A stretch of 61,143 nucleotides of DNA, taken from assembly GCA_900660155.1 (NCBI GenBank), contig CABFPE010000121.1, forward strand, positions 10,472-71,614, read 5' to 3'. The notes below the pieces were generated by a model, which was not told where the DNA came from, searched no databases, and was given only the letters and a program-made list of their open reading frames with translations. The DNA is from Hofstenia miamia (Eukaryota > Xenacoelomorpha > Acoela > Hofsteniidae). Below are positions 1 to 9,725 of the stretch, piece by piece. Numbering within the stretch: position 1 is the stretch's first letter; each line of letters starts with the position of its first letter. The position numbers and the translations under genes were made by a program.

Positions 1-31
1 GAAAATTATTTTCTAAAATAATTATATAACA

Positions 32-625
32 ATGGATTATGATGAATATAGAAAACTATTAAATCTTGAAGATGAAGTCTGTAAGCAAGAAAAAAAGATT
101 TTACAACAAAAATGTGACTACATTACCCAACAAAATGAAGTTCAGTACAACTTACAAGAAGCATACAAACCTATTACAAAAACTATTTCAGATCAAGGAG
201 ATCTATTTAAAGATAAAATAAATGTCATTAAAGAAAACCTAAGGGATCAAACAAATGAATTAGTTCAAATGAGAAAAAATCAAAGGCAATTACAAGATGC
301 AATAGAGGATTGGAAACCATATAATCTTAATAATCTACAACAGTTAGAAGATGAAGACATTAAGAAAAGGGTAACACCTGTACAAATTATAAATCTTGAT
401 GTAGTATTTTTGCAAAAATATGGTTTACCTTCCAGCAATGACATACTTGAAAATTCAGAGAAGAAAAATGAATTCAAAAATCTTATTAAACATGTAGATG
501 ATAGCATACAAATGACAGGTGTTGCAAAGGGAGTCTCAACCAAACAAAAGAAGAATGACCCAGTAGTGGGTGTTGCGGGGGTTGCACCCCTCGACCCCGC
601 ATTCATTTCAATTTTTTTCAATTAA
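32..625 (+). CDS. Hypothetical coiled-coil protein, probably from an endogenous Polinton-like virus
   Basis: Open frame of 197 codons starting at the first ATG after an AT-rich leader (TTATATAACA just before the ATG). The protein is Lys/Glu/Gln/Asn-rich. Residues about 15-110 lack prolines over long stretches and carry heptad-like hydrophobics, suggesting a coiled coil. The last 25 residues switch to a small, Val/Gly/Ala-rich tail encoded by an unusually GC-rich patch (about 565-600), which may be a fusion with unrelated sequence. I do not recognise the family. Assignment to the viral remnant rests on shared base composition, short intronless layout and proximity to the capsid genes at 5.6-9.5 kb, so it is inference. 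It could instead be a gene of another mobile element. The left window edge cuts off its upstream context. Confidence 0.45.
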   Translation: MDYDEYRKLLNLEDEVCKQEKKILQQKCDYITQQNEVQYNLQEAYKPITKTISDQGDLFKDKINVIKENLRDQTNELVQMRKNQRQLQDAIEDWKPYNLNNLQQLEDEDIKKRVTPVQIINLDVVFLQKYGLPSSNDILENSEKKNEFKNLIKHVDDSIQMTGVAKGVSTKQKKNDPVVGVAGVAPLDPAFISIFFN

Positions 626-1096
626 TATTTTTATCAGTAAATTGGAAATCCAATTTCACACTACTATTTTGACAACCAATACCAAACTGACAATATTGCA
701 ATTCTGTAGTGTGTAGAACACAACGCAAATTGAAAACACATTTATTGAAAACAAATATGTATAGACAATGTACATCAATTAATCAAAATGTCTATGGCTT
801 TTGTAATCATATCTTCATTAAAACTGCAGATATTTCGGTTTTGGCAAGCAGAAACTTGGGTGCAGAAAAGACTAGAAATTTCAAGTATCCTTCAGAAAAT
901 TCCAATAATTTTATTCCTCAAATTGATATTGACAGCATGAATTTTCCGACATATAGTAATAAACTATCTGATAAGCTTTATCACCACTACATTTTCTATT
1001 CCAAGTTATTTGATTAATATTCAATTGCATTGTATATATCATCATTACAATCTAATTGACTGCTACTGTCTGCAATGTATTGTTGCTACTAAAAAT

Positions 1097-1384
1097 TTGA
1101 GTTACGGAAAACAGAAATGGCTTAATTATCTAGATTTAAGAGAAATATGCAATCAGCTCTCAATGTATTGAATTAGTATAATTATATCCATTGTTTTATA
1201 TATACAGTGTGACTATATATGCTATGATATTATTCAAATGACAAATGTACATTTGTTATAAATATGAATAACTTATAGCTTAACTGTAAACAGATTTTAA
1301 ATTTTTCAAGAAAAGAAATATTTTTTACTCATGTTATTCAATTTTTGAGCTTTTCGACTAATCGATAATATGTGTATATAGATT
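1097..1384 (+). repeat. Diverged interspersed repeat, copy 1
   Basis: Matches 4467-4770 in direct orientation with many substitutions and indels. Shared landmarks include ACAAATGTACATT, a CTCATG block followed by a TTTTGAGCTTTT-like string, and ATCGATAATATG near the end. It carries no coding potential. Family unknown. Confidence 0.55.
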
Positions 1385-4300
1385 TTCCATGTACCTTATA
1401 ATAATTTCATTATTGCATTATACAAATAAAAATAAAACAGAAGATCTAAGGTCAATTTGAAGGAAAATTTGCAGTAGCATTTTGAAATTTTAATGCTAAG
1501 TGTAGAATCTTTGATCTTTTTTCCTATATAGAGGTTGCTATTGCTGCACCCTAAAAGGGCAAACAGCAATAGCAACCGAATCATTCATTGGAAGCATTCG
1601 CAAAACAAAATTTCTCATATTATTTAGATGAAGGTTAAATTTGAAATTGAGTTTTGCTTCAATTCTTGAATTTGACATGTTCAGCATTTATATATAATAA
1701 AATAGTTGATTTGTATTGTTAAATACATACATTTCTCAAATATATGGATTGTTACATTATAAACAATTTCCAAAAAAACTGGATATGAATGGAAGTTTAG
1801 CTATAGGTTCGTGAAATTTGAATATATGTCTGAACCCGGCATTTCAATATCCACCCAAAAATTGCAACTGGACAACTTCAAAAAAGTTTTTGTAAATAAA
1901 TCAGTTTAGACGCAGCAATAAAATATCTTCGAAATGTTAATCTTATTCTAGTACTGGCTTATTCTTTCATAATAATGGTCACATAACAATATTCAGGCTA
2001 AGACCGGAAAATGATTTCAAGTTGTAAACTGTTATATTGTTCTAAAACATGTTTTCTATTTGACTAAAATTATGTACTGCATTTTCTAAAACAGTAAATC
2101 CTTCAGTCTGAACATGATAAAAATTAGAACATATGCTAAAGTTTAAATCTCAAGAAGTGCTATAATTAGAGTAAAGAAAATAATTATGTTTGCAGTTATT
2201 TTTATGTTTAAGAAATAACTATGTTAACATTTCTCTAAAAAAACTTTATGGAAAATTCGAATTTATGACATTTGAAGCATTCTACAGCTTCCAATATTTC
2301 GAAAAAACTTTTCCTGCAATATATTTAGTGTTGCATAAAAAATACAAATATAAAAATAATAACTGGTTCCATTGAAAACCATCAGAATGTAAACTATGTT
2401 AATAGATACATATTTTAATAATATTATTTTTTTTTAAAAATTTTTCATTTTGTAAAAGTCCAGTATTTTAAAAATTTTATTCTTTATGATTTATTATTAG
2501 GTTACGAGAAAGCTTTAAGCTTTCAAGTTTTAGCTATGAGAAACAGCCTCAATGCAATTTTCTAGAATCTAAAATTGTCTATAGAAATAATATAAATATA
2601 TTTCAATATTGATGACATTCTAATGTATTGATGCGAAATATTTCTTAGAATTCTACATAAATAAATGAATATAATGTATTAAAATGCCAACTAGACAGTG
2701 TATTAGAAAGCACTATTGAAATGAAATAAAATCTGATTGCATGATTTAGTCTGAGAAAAACTTTAATTCTTAAAATTCGGTTTTGAAAAAGTTCGCAACT
2801 TACAAGAAAGATGTTGATCAAATCGAAAAATGACAAACATTGTCACATTGAGCAATGAATTAATTATTTCTATTATTTGCATTCTCATGATGTAGCATTT
2901 GATTTAAATTTCGCCTTTCGAATTTTAAGTACCTCTGTATATAATTGTTTTATATGTAAAGTTTATATTCCATAATAGTATATAGTTTACTCCAAAGGTA
3001 AGTTCAAATATTTATCTAGAAATGGGAACTAAGTAAAACCTTACACATTTAATATAGGTACTCTTAGTTCTTTTCCGCATTGCAGAAAAGGTCTCAGCAT
3101 ATGGCCATTATTATATAATTGGAGCAAATTTTATCAAACCTAATTTTAATACAAATACTTTTTATGTAATATTGCCGAAATTTACATCAATTATATTTAT
3201 CACTCAAAAATAGTTGAAACTTATAAAATCCCGGAGATTAATTGTATGATTGTTTTAGTGCTATTCAGATCGTCCCCAGTGGTACATGGACTGTGTGTAT
3301 AGCACAAAAACGTTTGGAGTAATAGCTCTCTAAATACGATCTACTCTATTAAATGTTATAGACTGCTATTGTCAACTTGTGAATTTTAACATATTCACTT
3401 CGAGTATATCGTAGATTCAGAATTTACACATTTGAAAAACAAAATATTCTTAAATTCAGCTGGTCAGCGCGCAAATTTTCATATATAATGCTAGTTTTTC
3501 AGGCCAATTGAGGCCCAATATGGAATTATAAAATTAATTAGTTTTATTAATGAAGTCGCAAATTTGCTATTGTACTAGTAACTAAAAATACATTTTTATA
3601 GTGTTAGATTGAGCCAGGGAAATCTACGGAATGCTGTAAACAACAAAGCAATTGAACCAAAACTCACAGAATAGTGACTTTAAATGTATGTTTAAAGTTA
3701 ATTCGAAAAAGCTTTCTTTGTCAAGATGTCCTATATCTAAAAGCTGCTAATTACAAGAAATTTTGCAAGAATTTCATCCCAAATATCTGCGCAATTCAAT
3801 ATCATATCAGCGAACTTATTGCATTAAAATTAGATTGCGAAAATTACATGAATTTTATAAATATTTTATTTTTACAAGTCGTTTTCTTGTGGAATTCATT
3901 GCCAATGTTTCGATTGTCATATCAAGATATTTAAAATGGATAACAGAGAGTATAAACTTTTTCCGACATTACTTTCAACAGTATTGCTAGGGTTCATCAA
4001 AGGTTTTACAATAATTATACATCAAATTTAATTTTTCTGACTATTATTGAATTTTCTTAATAATTTCTTCAATCTTTAAAATTCAAATGAGTATACATAT
4101 CATTGTTTCATTGGTGTTCTATTGGAAGCCAAAAGGCAGCATCGAAATCAAAACAATAATAGCTATACACTTAGTAGGTGCAAATATATTATTCGGATAA
4201 TCACACTAATTTCATTGAAATTACTCAAACTTTATATTACACTTTGCTGCCCTAGATACATCTTCTGTGAAATCATTTATTGCTTTGAGTAAATAGGTAT

Positions 4301-4466
4301 CCCATCTTGTCAAGAGCATATATAAATATGATTATTTAGGATGAACGCATCATGATGTAATTTGAATTTAGTTACTTCTAATTAATTTTTCCACAAGTCC
4401 TCTGATTAATGTTGAAATTCATTGCACGTGTGATATCTAATTGTTATTAATAGCAGAAGATCAAAA

Positions 4467-4922
4467 ATTTTTTGTTATGGAAAATGTGAATGCGGGAAAT
4501 ATGCATGTTTTAGTTAGTCTTCATTTAACAGAAATGCTCAATCAACACACAATGCATTAAATCGACATAAAAAATCAATTGTTTCACATACTTGATATCA
4601 CTATATATTTTATAATATTTAATAAATAACAAATGTACATTCATATTAAATGTAAATATCATTTAATTGAATTCTAAACAGATTTCTATTGTTATTATTG
4701 ATGAAACGTCTTTCACTCATGTGCCTAAAATTTTGTGCTTTTCAAAAAATCGATAATATGGGTAGATAGTTTATTGCAGTTACTATCTAATATCAATTAT
4801 TGAGGACACCAGAGTTTAAATGCAAAATATACATTTTAATGCTATTATTATTAATGAAATGTTTTTCACTAATGTGCCTAAAATTTTGCGCTTTTTGAAA
4901 AATCGGAAATATAAGTACATAG
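4467..4922 (+). repeat. Diverged interspersed repeat, copy 2 with a partial tandem third copy
   Basis: 4467-4770 is the partner of 1097-1384. Its 3' part (TTTCACTCATGTGCCTAAAA followed by an ATCGATAATATG-like string) recurs at about 4857-4922, giving a partial tandem duplication with about 150 bp spacing. No gene is visible. Confidence 0.5.
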
Positions 4923-5384
4923 TGCTTTTCAAGTACTATATAATAGTTTAAATTCAAAGTCTAAGTGTCCAATAATGAAGGCACAGGAGCACTTTAAATC
5001 GATTTTCTTAAATTGCCAATTTAAGCCTAAAATATGTGGAAATCTCCCAATTTTTTTATTTTGTTATTTAAACAATTCAGTTGCACATTTTTTGGCATTG
5101 GTCCAAAGTTAATAGGATCAAATCTGGCACACAAACTGCAGCTGGAAAATTTGGAATCAATTAAATTGCATTAAAACAAAAAGCCTAAATTCTAGGCTTC
5201 TACTTGATGGATTTCAAAATTTCTTTTAATATTCCTTTGCGCCCAACACCATTGTTCAAACAAAAAAAGAATTTTTAAAATTCGGGCAAAATTGACTGTG
5301 CAAATTGAGAAGTTGTTTTCTACGCTTACACTATTTTTCCATGCATAGATTAAAATCAGAATCCTATTGGCTGTTACTTTCAAA

Positions 5385-5656
5385 GGAAAACTTTGAGGGC
5401 TTTTTTCACCATGAAAAAGTGAAAAGCATCTTTAGCAAAAAAAATTTCATAAGGTAATAGGGGGTCAAAGAATCGGTATGAAAAATTTCTGACGACCAGC
5501 GGATTCAAAACCGGAAAAAAGCGTCTTTTCTCTATAATAGGTTTGCTTCTATCAGCGGCGTGATACGGGACCCTGCCCGCACGCCGCACATTGTATGGCA
5601 TTACAATGCCAAACACCCAGATAATTATGACAAGACACTTTATGAAAGACTAATAT
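5385..5656 (+). other. Possible decayed coding sequence upstream of a viral-like gene
   Basis: This stretch is more GC-rich around 5505-5600 than its surroundings. Plus-strand reading gives coding-like segments in more than one frame that run towards the gene at 5657, interrupted by stops. It may be the ruined 5' part of that gene or a separate small viral gene. I cannot name it. The minus-strand frame at 5380-5616 looks like a shadow. Confidence 0.25.
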
Positions 5657-6140
5657 TTGAAGGGAATGAACTCCAAAAATACAGGAATTTTGTTTGTAGA
5701 TATGGATAAATTATATAGAGAATATATTTTGGAAGCTTACTATGTAGATCAAATTGGTATGCCTTATGGGAAACCAATTATTTCTGAACCAATTGATCAA
5801 TCCTTCATAGATCTTTTAACAAAGAGATATAATAAAAAACAAGATAAATACACTGAAAAGTCTAAGAGAGTATTTAGGAATCTGGTAAAACTTGCTGGAG
5901 TTACAGGTAATCGCAAAAATCAAAAAGTTAAAAAGATAATTAAGGGTAAAAGTGTTTTCTACTACAATCAATGATCCTTCAAAATTAATGGATCACTTAG
6001 AATTACTTACTTTTTCTAAGAATGCTGGAAATGATAGTGCTCAAATTTATAATGAAATTATTCAGTTAATTGATGAATTAGTAAGATTGAAAGCTATTAC
6101 TAAAGATGATGTTAGAAGTTTTACAATAAATTTTCTTAAG
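5657..6140 (+). pseudogene. Unknown Polinton-like virus gene, frameshifted
   Basis: A basic, Lys-rich protein is encoded from 5657 (the context suggests MDKLYREY near 5702 as a possible internal start). The frame closes at 5974, but the coding signal moves into another frame at about 5950 and continues with an alpha-helical stretch rich in Leu, Ile, Asp and Glu (residues LMDHLELLTF, then NEIIQLIDELVRLKAI). That continuation ends near 6125. The duplicated copy at 6424-6515 carries a stop at the equivalent place, while copy 1 lacks one A and runs on. Small helical proteins of this kind lie beside capsid genes in animal Polinton-like elements, but I know no function. I judge it a pseudogene because of the frameshift, though a sequencing error is possible. 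Confidence 0.45.
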
Positions 6141-6152
6141 AAAAATCATTTT

Positions 6153-6171
6153 TTCTTTTTTCTTTATATAG
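6153..6171 (+). promoter_or_regulatory. Pyrimidine-TATATAG block before capsid gene copy 1
   Basis: TTCTTTTTTCTTTATATAG lies 5 bases before the ATG at 6177. Almost the same block precedes the starts at 6554, 7428 and 7736. It reads either as a viral promoter (T-rich tract plus TATA-like core) or as a polypyrimidine tract with AG acceptor. Confidence 0.5.
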
Positions 6172-6176
6172 TAGTA

Positions 6177-6422
6177 ATGACTGAAATTCCTCTATTTCTA
6201 AATTCAAATTATGAAAATGTTGTAGGTAAACCTTCTGATTTCACAGTAAAATTTGTAAATCCCATAAGATTACACACACAACTGCATTACATTTGCCTAG
6301 ATCAAATAAATATGTCATACTCTTGGCACAATATTTCTGAGGAGTATAAGAACAACAAAATTGAATATTCCCATGATGAAGGTCTTACTTGGACACAAGT
6401 TACATTTCCTGATGGTATTTAT
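6177..6422 (+). pseudogene. Probable minor capsid protein, copy 1, truncated at an assembly gap
   Basis: Starts at ATG 6177, directly after the TATATAG block, and runs in frame for 82 codons until the N at 6423. The N-terminal part is the same as in the copy at 6554-7333. The motif SYSWHNIS followed by YSHD.G and FPDG is typical, as I recall it, of a minor capsid or penton-like family that accompanies major capsid genes in animal Polinton-like elements. This copy lacks the premature stop seen in copy 2, so the two may be alleles or assembly duplicates. Confidence 0.5.
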
Positions 6423-6529
6423 NTATAATGAAATTATTCAGTTAATTGATGAATTAGTAAGATTGAAAGCTATTACTAAACATGATGTTAAGAAGTTTTA
6501 AAATAAATTTTCTTAAGAAAAATCATTTT

Positions 6530-6548
6530 TTCTTTTTTCTTTATATAG
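6530..6548 (+). promoter_or_regulatory. Pyrimidine-TATATAG block before capsid gene copy 2
   Basis: Identical to the block at 6153-6171 and also 5 bases before its ATG (6554). It is part of the duplicated segment, so it is not independent evidence for conservation. Confidence 0.45.
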
Positions 6549-6553
6549 TAGTA

Positions 6554-7333
6554 ATGACTGAAATTCCTCTATTTCTAAATTCAAATTATGAAAATGTTGT
6601 AGGTAAACCTTCTGATTTCTAAGTAAAATTTGTAAGTCCCATAAGATTACACACACAACTGCATTACATTTGCTTAGATCAAATAAATATGTCATACTCT
6701 TGGCACAATATTTCTGAGGAGTATAAGAACAACAAAATTGAATATTCCCATGATAAAGGTCTTACTTGGACACAAGTTACATTTCCTGATGGTATTTATA
6801 AGTACAAAGTTATATCAGCAGATATAAACAATGAAATGGTAGCAAATGGTCATAAATCAATAAAAACTACAGATAAACAAATGGAAATTATTTTTAATGA
6901 GAATACTTATAAGGTGTTTATTTTCTTAGGTCCTAAAATACGATTAAAATTTGATAAAGAATTTGGTGATCTTTTAGGTTTTGTTAATGACTTTAGTAAT
7001 AAATTTTATGGGAGTAATTTTAAATTAATGTTAACTGAGAGTAAAATTTCAGATCATGTTCCTAACATTACAAAAGGAATTGATAACATTTTAATTCATT
7101 GTTCTCTGATAAGTGATAGCATATATAATGGAAATTCTAGTGATATAGTATTTACTTTTCCTACAAATGATTTAGTATCAAGTTATCCATTTACAAAACA
7201 ACCTTTGCGCAAATTATTCAACAAAATCAACACAAATGAAATAAGAGAAATAAGAATATACATTACTGATAGTCAAAATCAAATTATTAATTTAAATGAT
7301 AATCATGTTCACTTAGTATTTTTAATCAAATAA
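6554..7333 (+). pseudogene. Probable minor capsid (penton-like) protein of a Polinton-like virus, one nonsense codon
   Basis: The gene spans 260 codons from ATG 6554 to TAA 7331-7333, with a TAA at codon 23 (6620-6622) where copy 1 has Thr. After that the frame is open to the end. Order of features: N-terminal beta-rich segment, SYSWHNIS, YSHD.G, FPDG.Y, then a C-terminal half with ITKGIDNILIHC, a short acidic or Asn loop, SYPFTKQPLRKLF and a final EIRIYITD segment. The length, the beta-rich pattern and its place two genes before the major capsid gene fit a single-jelly-roll minor capsid protein. This family assignment is from memory of related elements and is not proven. It probably has no function now. 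Confidence 0.5.
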
Positions 7334-7405
7334 GAATATTTTTAAAATTGTGGAGAAAGACTTTCTTAAGGAGAACTTTGTTCTCTGCTTTCCTAGGAAA
7401 AAGAC

Positions 7406-7425
7406 TTTCTTTTTTCCTTATATAG
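7406..7425 (+). promoter_or_regulatory. Pyrimidine-TATATAG block before the small gene at 7428
   Basis: TTCTTTTTTCCTTATATAG is followed by AT and the ATG at 7428. Its presence decides the start: an upstream in-frame ATG at 7350 would put the block inside the coding sequence. Confidence 0.5.
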
Positions 7426-7427
7426 AT

Positions 7428-7679
7428 ATGACTAAAAATAAGAAAACTTACGAAAACTATTTAAGGGTTAATTTTAATAGAACACAAAGAGAGAATGCTA
7501 TTCCCACTGGGAAAGGAACTTCTATTAACACACAAGTAACAAGCAATAATAGAAAGTTAGAAACACCAAAAGTAAATGAACAAAAGGGAATGGAAATACA
7601 AATGTTATTAAGAAAGTTTTCCAAGAATGAGCCCCAGAAGTTTGACAATATAAGGACACGATTTTTAAAACTATTGTAA
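7428..7679 (+). CDS. Small basic protein of a Polinton-like virus, function unknown
   Basis: 83 codons. Start chosen at 7428 rather than 7350, because the conserved TATATAG block lies directly before 7428 and the 26 extra upstream residues look like translated leader (Phe- and Lys-rich). The protein is Lys/Asn/Arg/Thr-rich with little hydrophobic core, perhaps a DNA-binding or capsid-internal protein, but this is only inferred from composition. It sits between the probable minor capsid gene (95 bp upstream) and the major capsid gene (56 bp downstream). The frame is intact. Confidence 0.45.
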   Translation: MTKNKKTYENYLRVNFNRTQRENAIPTGKGTSINTQVTSNNRKLETPKVNEQKGMEIQMLLRKFSKNEPQKFDNIRTRFLKLL

Positions 7680-7700
7680 ATTAATTTCACATGGAAAATG

Positions 7701-7730
7701 CTTTTCTTTTTTTCTTTTTCCTTTATATAG
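7701..7730 (+). promoter_or_regulatory. Pyrimidine-TATATAG block before the major capsid gene
   Basis: A long T/C tract ends in CCTTTATATAG, then TATAA and the ATG at 7736. It is the same arrangement as at 6153 and 7406. Confidence 0.5.
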
Positions 7731-7735
7731 TATAA

Positions 7736-8942
7736 ATGACTGACTTCAGAAATCCAACAATTCTAGAAAGAAATGAATACATTAGATTTGATCTCCAGAC
7801 TCCAATAATAATTCCTGCAGCAGGTAATATTCAAAATAAAAACAATTATAAGTTTACAGTTGATAATTCTACAGATATAATACCTTGATTGGTTTAATGC
7901 TTATATAGATGTGAAATTTAAAATAGTTAAACTTGATAACACAGGATTTGTTACAGCAGATAATGTTACCATTAGTGGTGATGTCTACTCACTTTTTAAC
8001 AGAGTATTTGTTGAATACAATAATACTACTACTACAAATCTTACTAATTTTTCAAAAGTTGCCCATTTACACAACATTCTTGAGTATTCAGAATCTTATT
8101 TGAACACTGCGCAAAATGAATTCTTCTATAAGGACAATAATGATAAGATAGAACTTCTAAAAGATGGAAATGAAATTAATACAATTTTTTATCTCAGTAA
8201 AGTTGATTTTTTCAGAGGTCTAAAACATAGTATCTTACCTGCAGGTAAGGTTCAAATAAATCTTGAATTAGCAAAAGATGATAATGTAATATTTAATCCA
8301 GCAGGAAATGGAAAACTAGTTGTCACTCAATTACGTCTCTTTGTACCACAATTAGCATTCAATCCTAGTGGACGGAAGATGTATTTGAATAGTTTTATAA
8401 ATAATAAATGGGTGTATATAAGAAACACATTAGAGGAATCTAATCCTATAAATCAACAATCAGGCATATTTAGAATAAGTAATTCAATACAAAAACCTAG
8501 ATATGTTTTCATCTATACCATCACTGAAAATAAAATTAATAATCAAGGCACAGATGAATTTGATTTTGATACCTTTAATTCTACTGAAATTTCTTCATGT
8601 CAGTTAGAATTAGGAAACGATAATTTTTATCCACAGGTAGAGATTCATCCAACTAGTGAATTTCCAAGATTATATACAGAATTTGTTAGATATAATGACG
8701 GTGTCAATGACTTTTCAACAGGTACATTTATCAAGCCTTCTGATTTTAAGGAGAAATATGGAATAATTGTATTTGATTTATCTAAACAAAAAGATACATC
8801 TCGAAATACTATCAATGAAATTAGATTTTGATATACTTTACAAGGTGATCCTGCAGATCCATTTAAATTCTATGCATTGATTATGTATGAACAAGACATA
8901 TCTGTGAATACAACATCAAATCAAACTACTATAACATTTTAA
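7736..8942 (+). pseudogene. Major capsid protein (double jelly-roll) of an endogenous Polinton-like virus
   Basis: Read from ATG 7736. The first frame closes at a TGA near 7884, and the coding signal continues in another frame (WFNAYIDVKF and onwards), so there is a frameshift at about 7880. The long frame then runs to a TGA at 8829-8831. The same position in the duplicate at 9294 onwards reads AGA (Arg), so this is a nonsense change. Homology continues to TAA 8940-8942. Family signs, from memory of metazoan Polinton-type capsid proteins, are: an early strand segment on local basis vectors (VEYNN), an ILEYSESYLN..Q..FYKD block, an LPAG.V.I.LEL block, VTQLRLFVPQL, and near the end GTFIKPSDF, YG.IVFDLS and an EIRF..TLQ..PADPF strand pair with MYEQDI. 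The total length of about 400 residues fits. It would form the hexon-like shell. The copy is broken and presumably inactive. Confidence 0.65.
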
Positions 8943-8964
8943 GGAAAAATAATTTTAGAAAAAT

Positions 8965-8983
8965 ATTTTCTTTTTTCTTTAAT
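8965..8983 (+). promoter_or_regulatory. Partial pyrimidine block after the capsid gene
   Basis: TTTTCTTTTTTCTTTAATG resembles the upstream blocks without the TATATAG core and has no gene after it. A second copy lies at 9567-9585. It may be the leader of a lost downstream gene. Confidence 0.3.
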
Positions 8984-9293
8984 GTAATTGCATTACCATG
9001 CTATTAAAAATTCTTGTAATTTTCAAAAAAATTCCTTTATTTGGACATATTTCTGAGATTTATATTTTGCTTAAAAAATAGAATTTGAAGGTCGATTTTT
9101 ATTCAGTTACAATGCTGAAATTTTTAATGAGACCTGTACCTGTTGACCTGACGTGAAACAGACATTGATTCACAATATTTAAAGTTTTGAATCTCTCTCT
9201 AATTAAATTGTGATTAACTTTATTCATACTTGATATTTTTATTGAGACCTGTACCTAAACCTGACCAGACCCAAAACTTTGAATTTGATTTGN

Positions 9294-9544
9294 ATAATGA
9301 TGGTGTTAATGACTTTTCAACAGGTACATTTATTAAGCCTTCTGATTTTAAGGAGAAATATGGAATAATTGTATTTGATTTATCTAAACAAAAAGATACA
9401 TCTCGAAATGCAATCAATGAAATTAGGTTTAGATATACTTTACAAGGTGCTCCTGCAGATCCATTTAAATTCTATGCATTGATTATGTATGAACAAGACA
9501 TATCTGTGAATACAACATCCAATCGAACTACTTTAACATTTTAA
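9294..9544 (+). pseudogene. C-terminal fragment of the major capsid gene, second copy
   Basis: After the N at 9293 the capsid frame resumes at the NDGVNDFSTG block and is open to TAA 9542-9544. It carries Arg where copy 1 has a stop at 8829. The part before 9293 in this frame is non-capsid sequence, so the predicted frame from 9230 is an artefact of the junction. Confidence 0.6.
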
Positions 9545-9725
9545 GGAAAATAATTTTGGAAAAATATTTTCTTTTTTCTTTAATGTAATGCTAAAATTTT
9601 TAATGAGACCTGTACCTGTCGACCTGACGTGAAACAGACATTGATTCACAATATTTAAAGATTTAATTCTCTCTTTAACCAAATTGTGATTAACTTTATT
9701 CATTCTTGATATTTTTATTGAGACC

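Larger units (their letters stand above)
626..5384. other. Gene-free AT-rich stretch with diverged repeats
   Basis: No frame here has convincing coding character; the longest ones (for example 709-1017 and 3674-3934) are AT-rich, unmatched and lack known motifs. The stretch separates the first viral-like frame from the capsid genes, so it may be an insertion into the viral element or simply host DNA. It holds diverged direct repeats near 1.1-1.4 kb and 4.4-4.9 kb, listed separately. Confidence 0.6.
6047..6800 (+). repeat. Direct duplication (about 376 bp) across the single N at 6423
   Basis: 6047-6422 and 6424-6800 are near-identical, differing by a handful of substitutions and one indel (for example CACAG against CTAAG in the capsid gene). 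The junction is one N. This looks like two haplotypes or reads placed end to end rather than a biological tandem repeat. Confidence 0.7.
8692..9725 (+). repeat. Direct duplication around the single N at 9293
   Basis: The end of the capsid gene and its 3' flank (8692-9290) recur at 9294-9725 with small differences and an indel. The flank includes AATGAGACCTGTACCTGT and a GTGAAACAGACATTGATTCA block. The junction is a single N. Haplotype or assembly duplication is the simplest reading. Confidence 0.65.

Noticed and set aside
3674..3990. Two overlapping plus-strand frames as a gene
   Set aside because: Low-complexity AT-rich translation with no motif and no splice or regulatory context.
5380..5616. 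Minus-strand 78-residue frame ending near 5380
   Set aside because: Aromatic-rich with no motif; it lies opposite coding-like plus-strand sequence that leads into the viral gene, so it is treated as a shadow.
7896..7912. Another TATATAG promoter before the ATG at 7911
   Set aside because: The string TTATATAGATG lies within the capsid coding sequence (reading AYID in the downstream frame); the frame at 7911 begins mid-gene after the frameshift.
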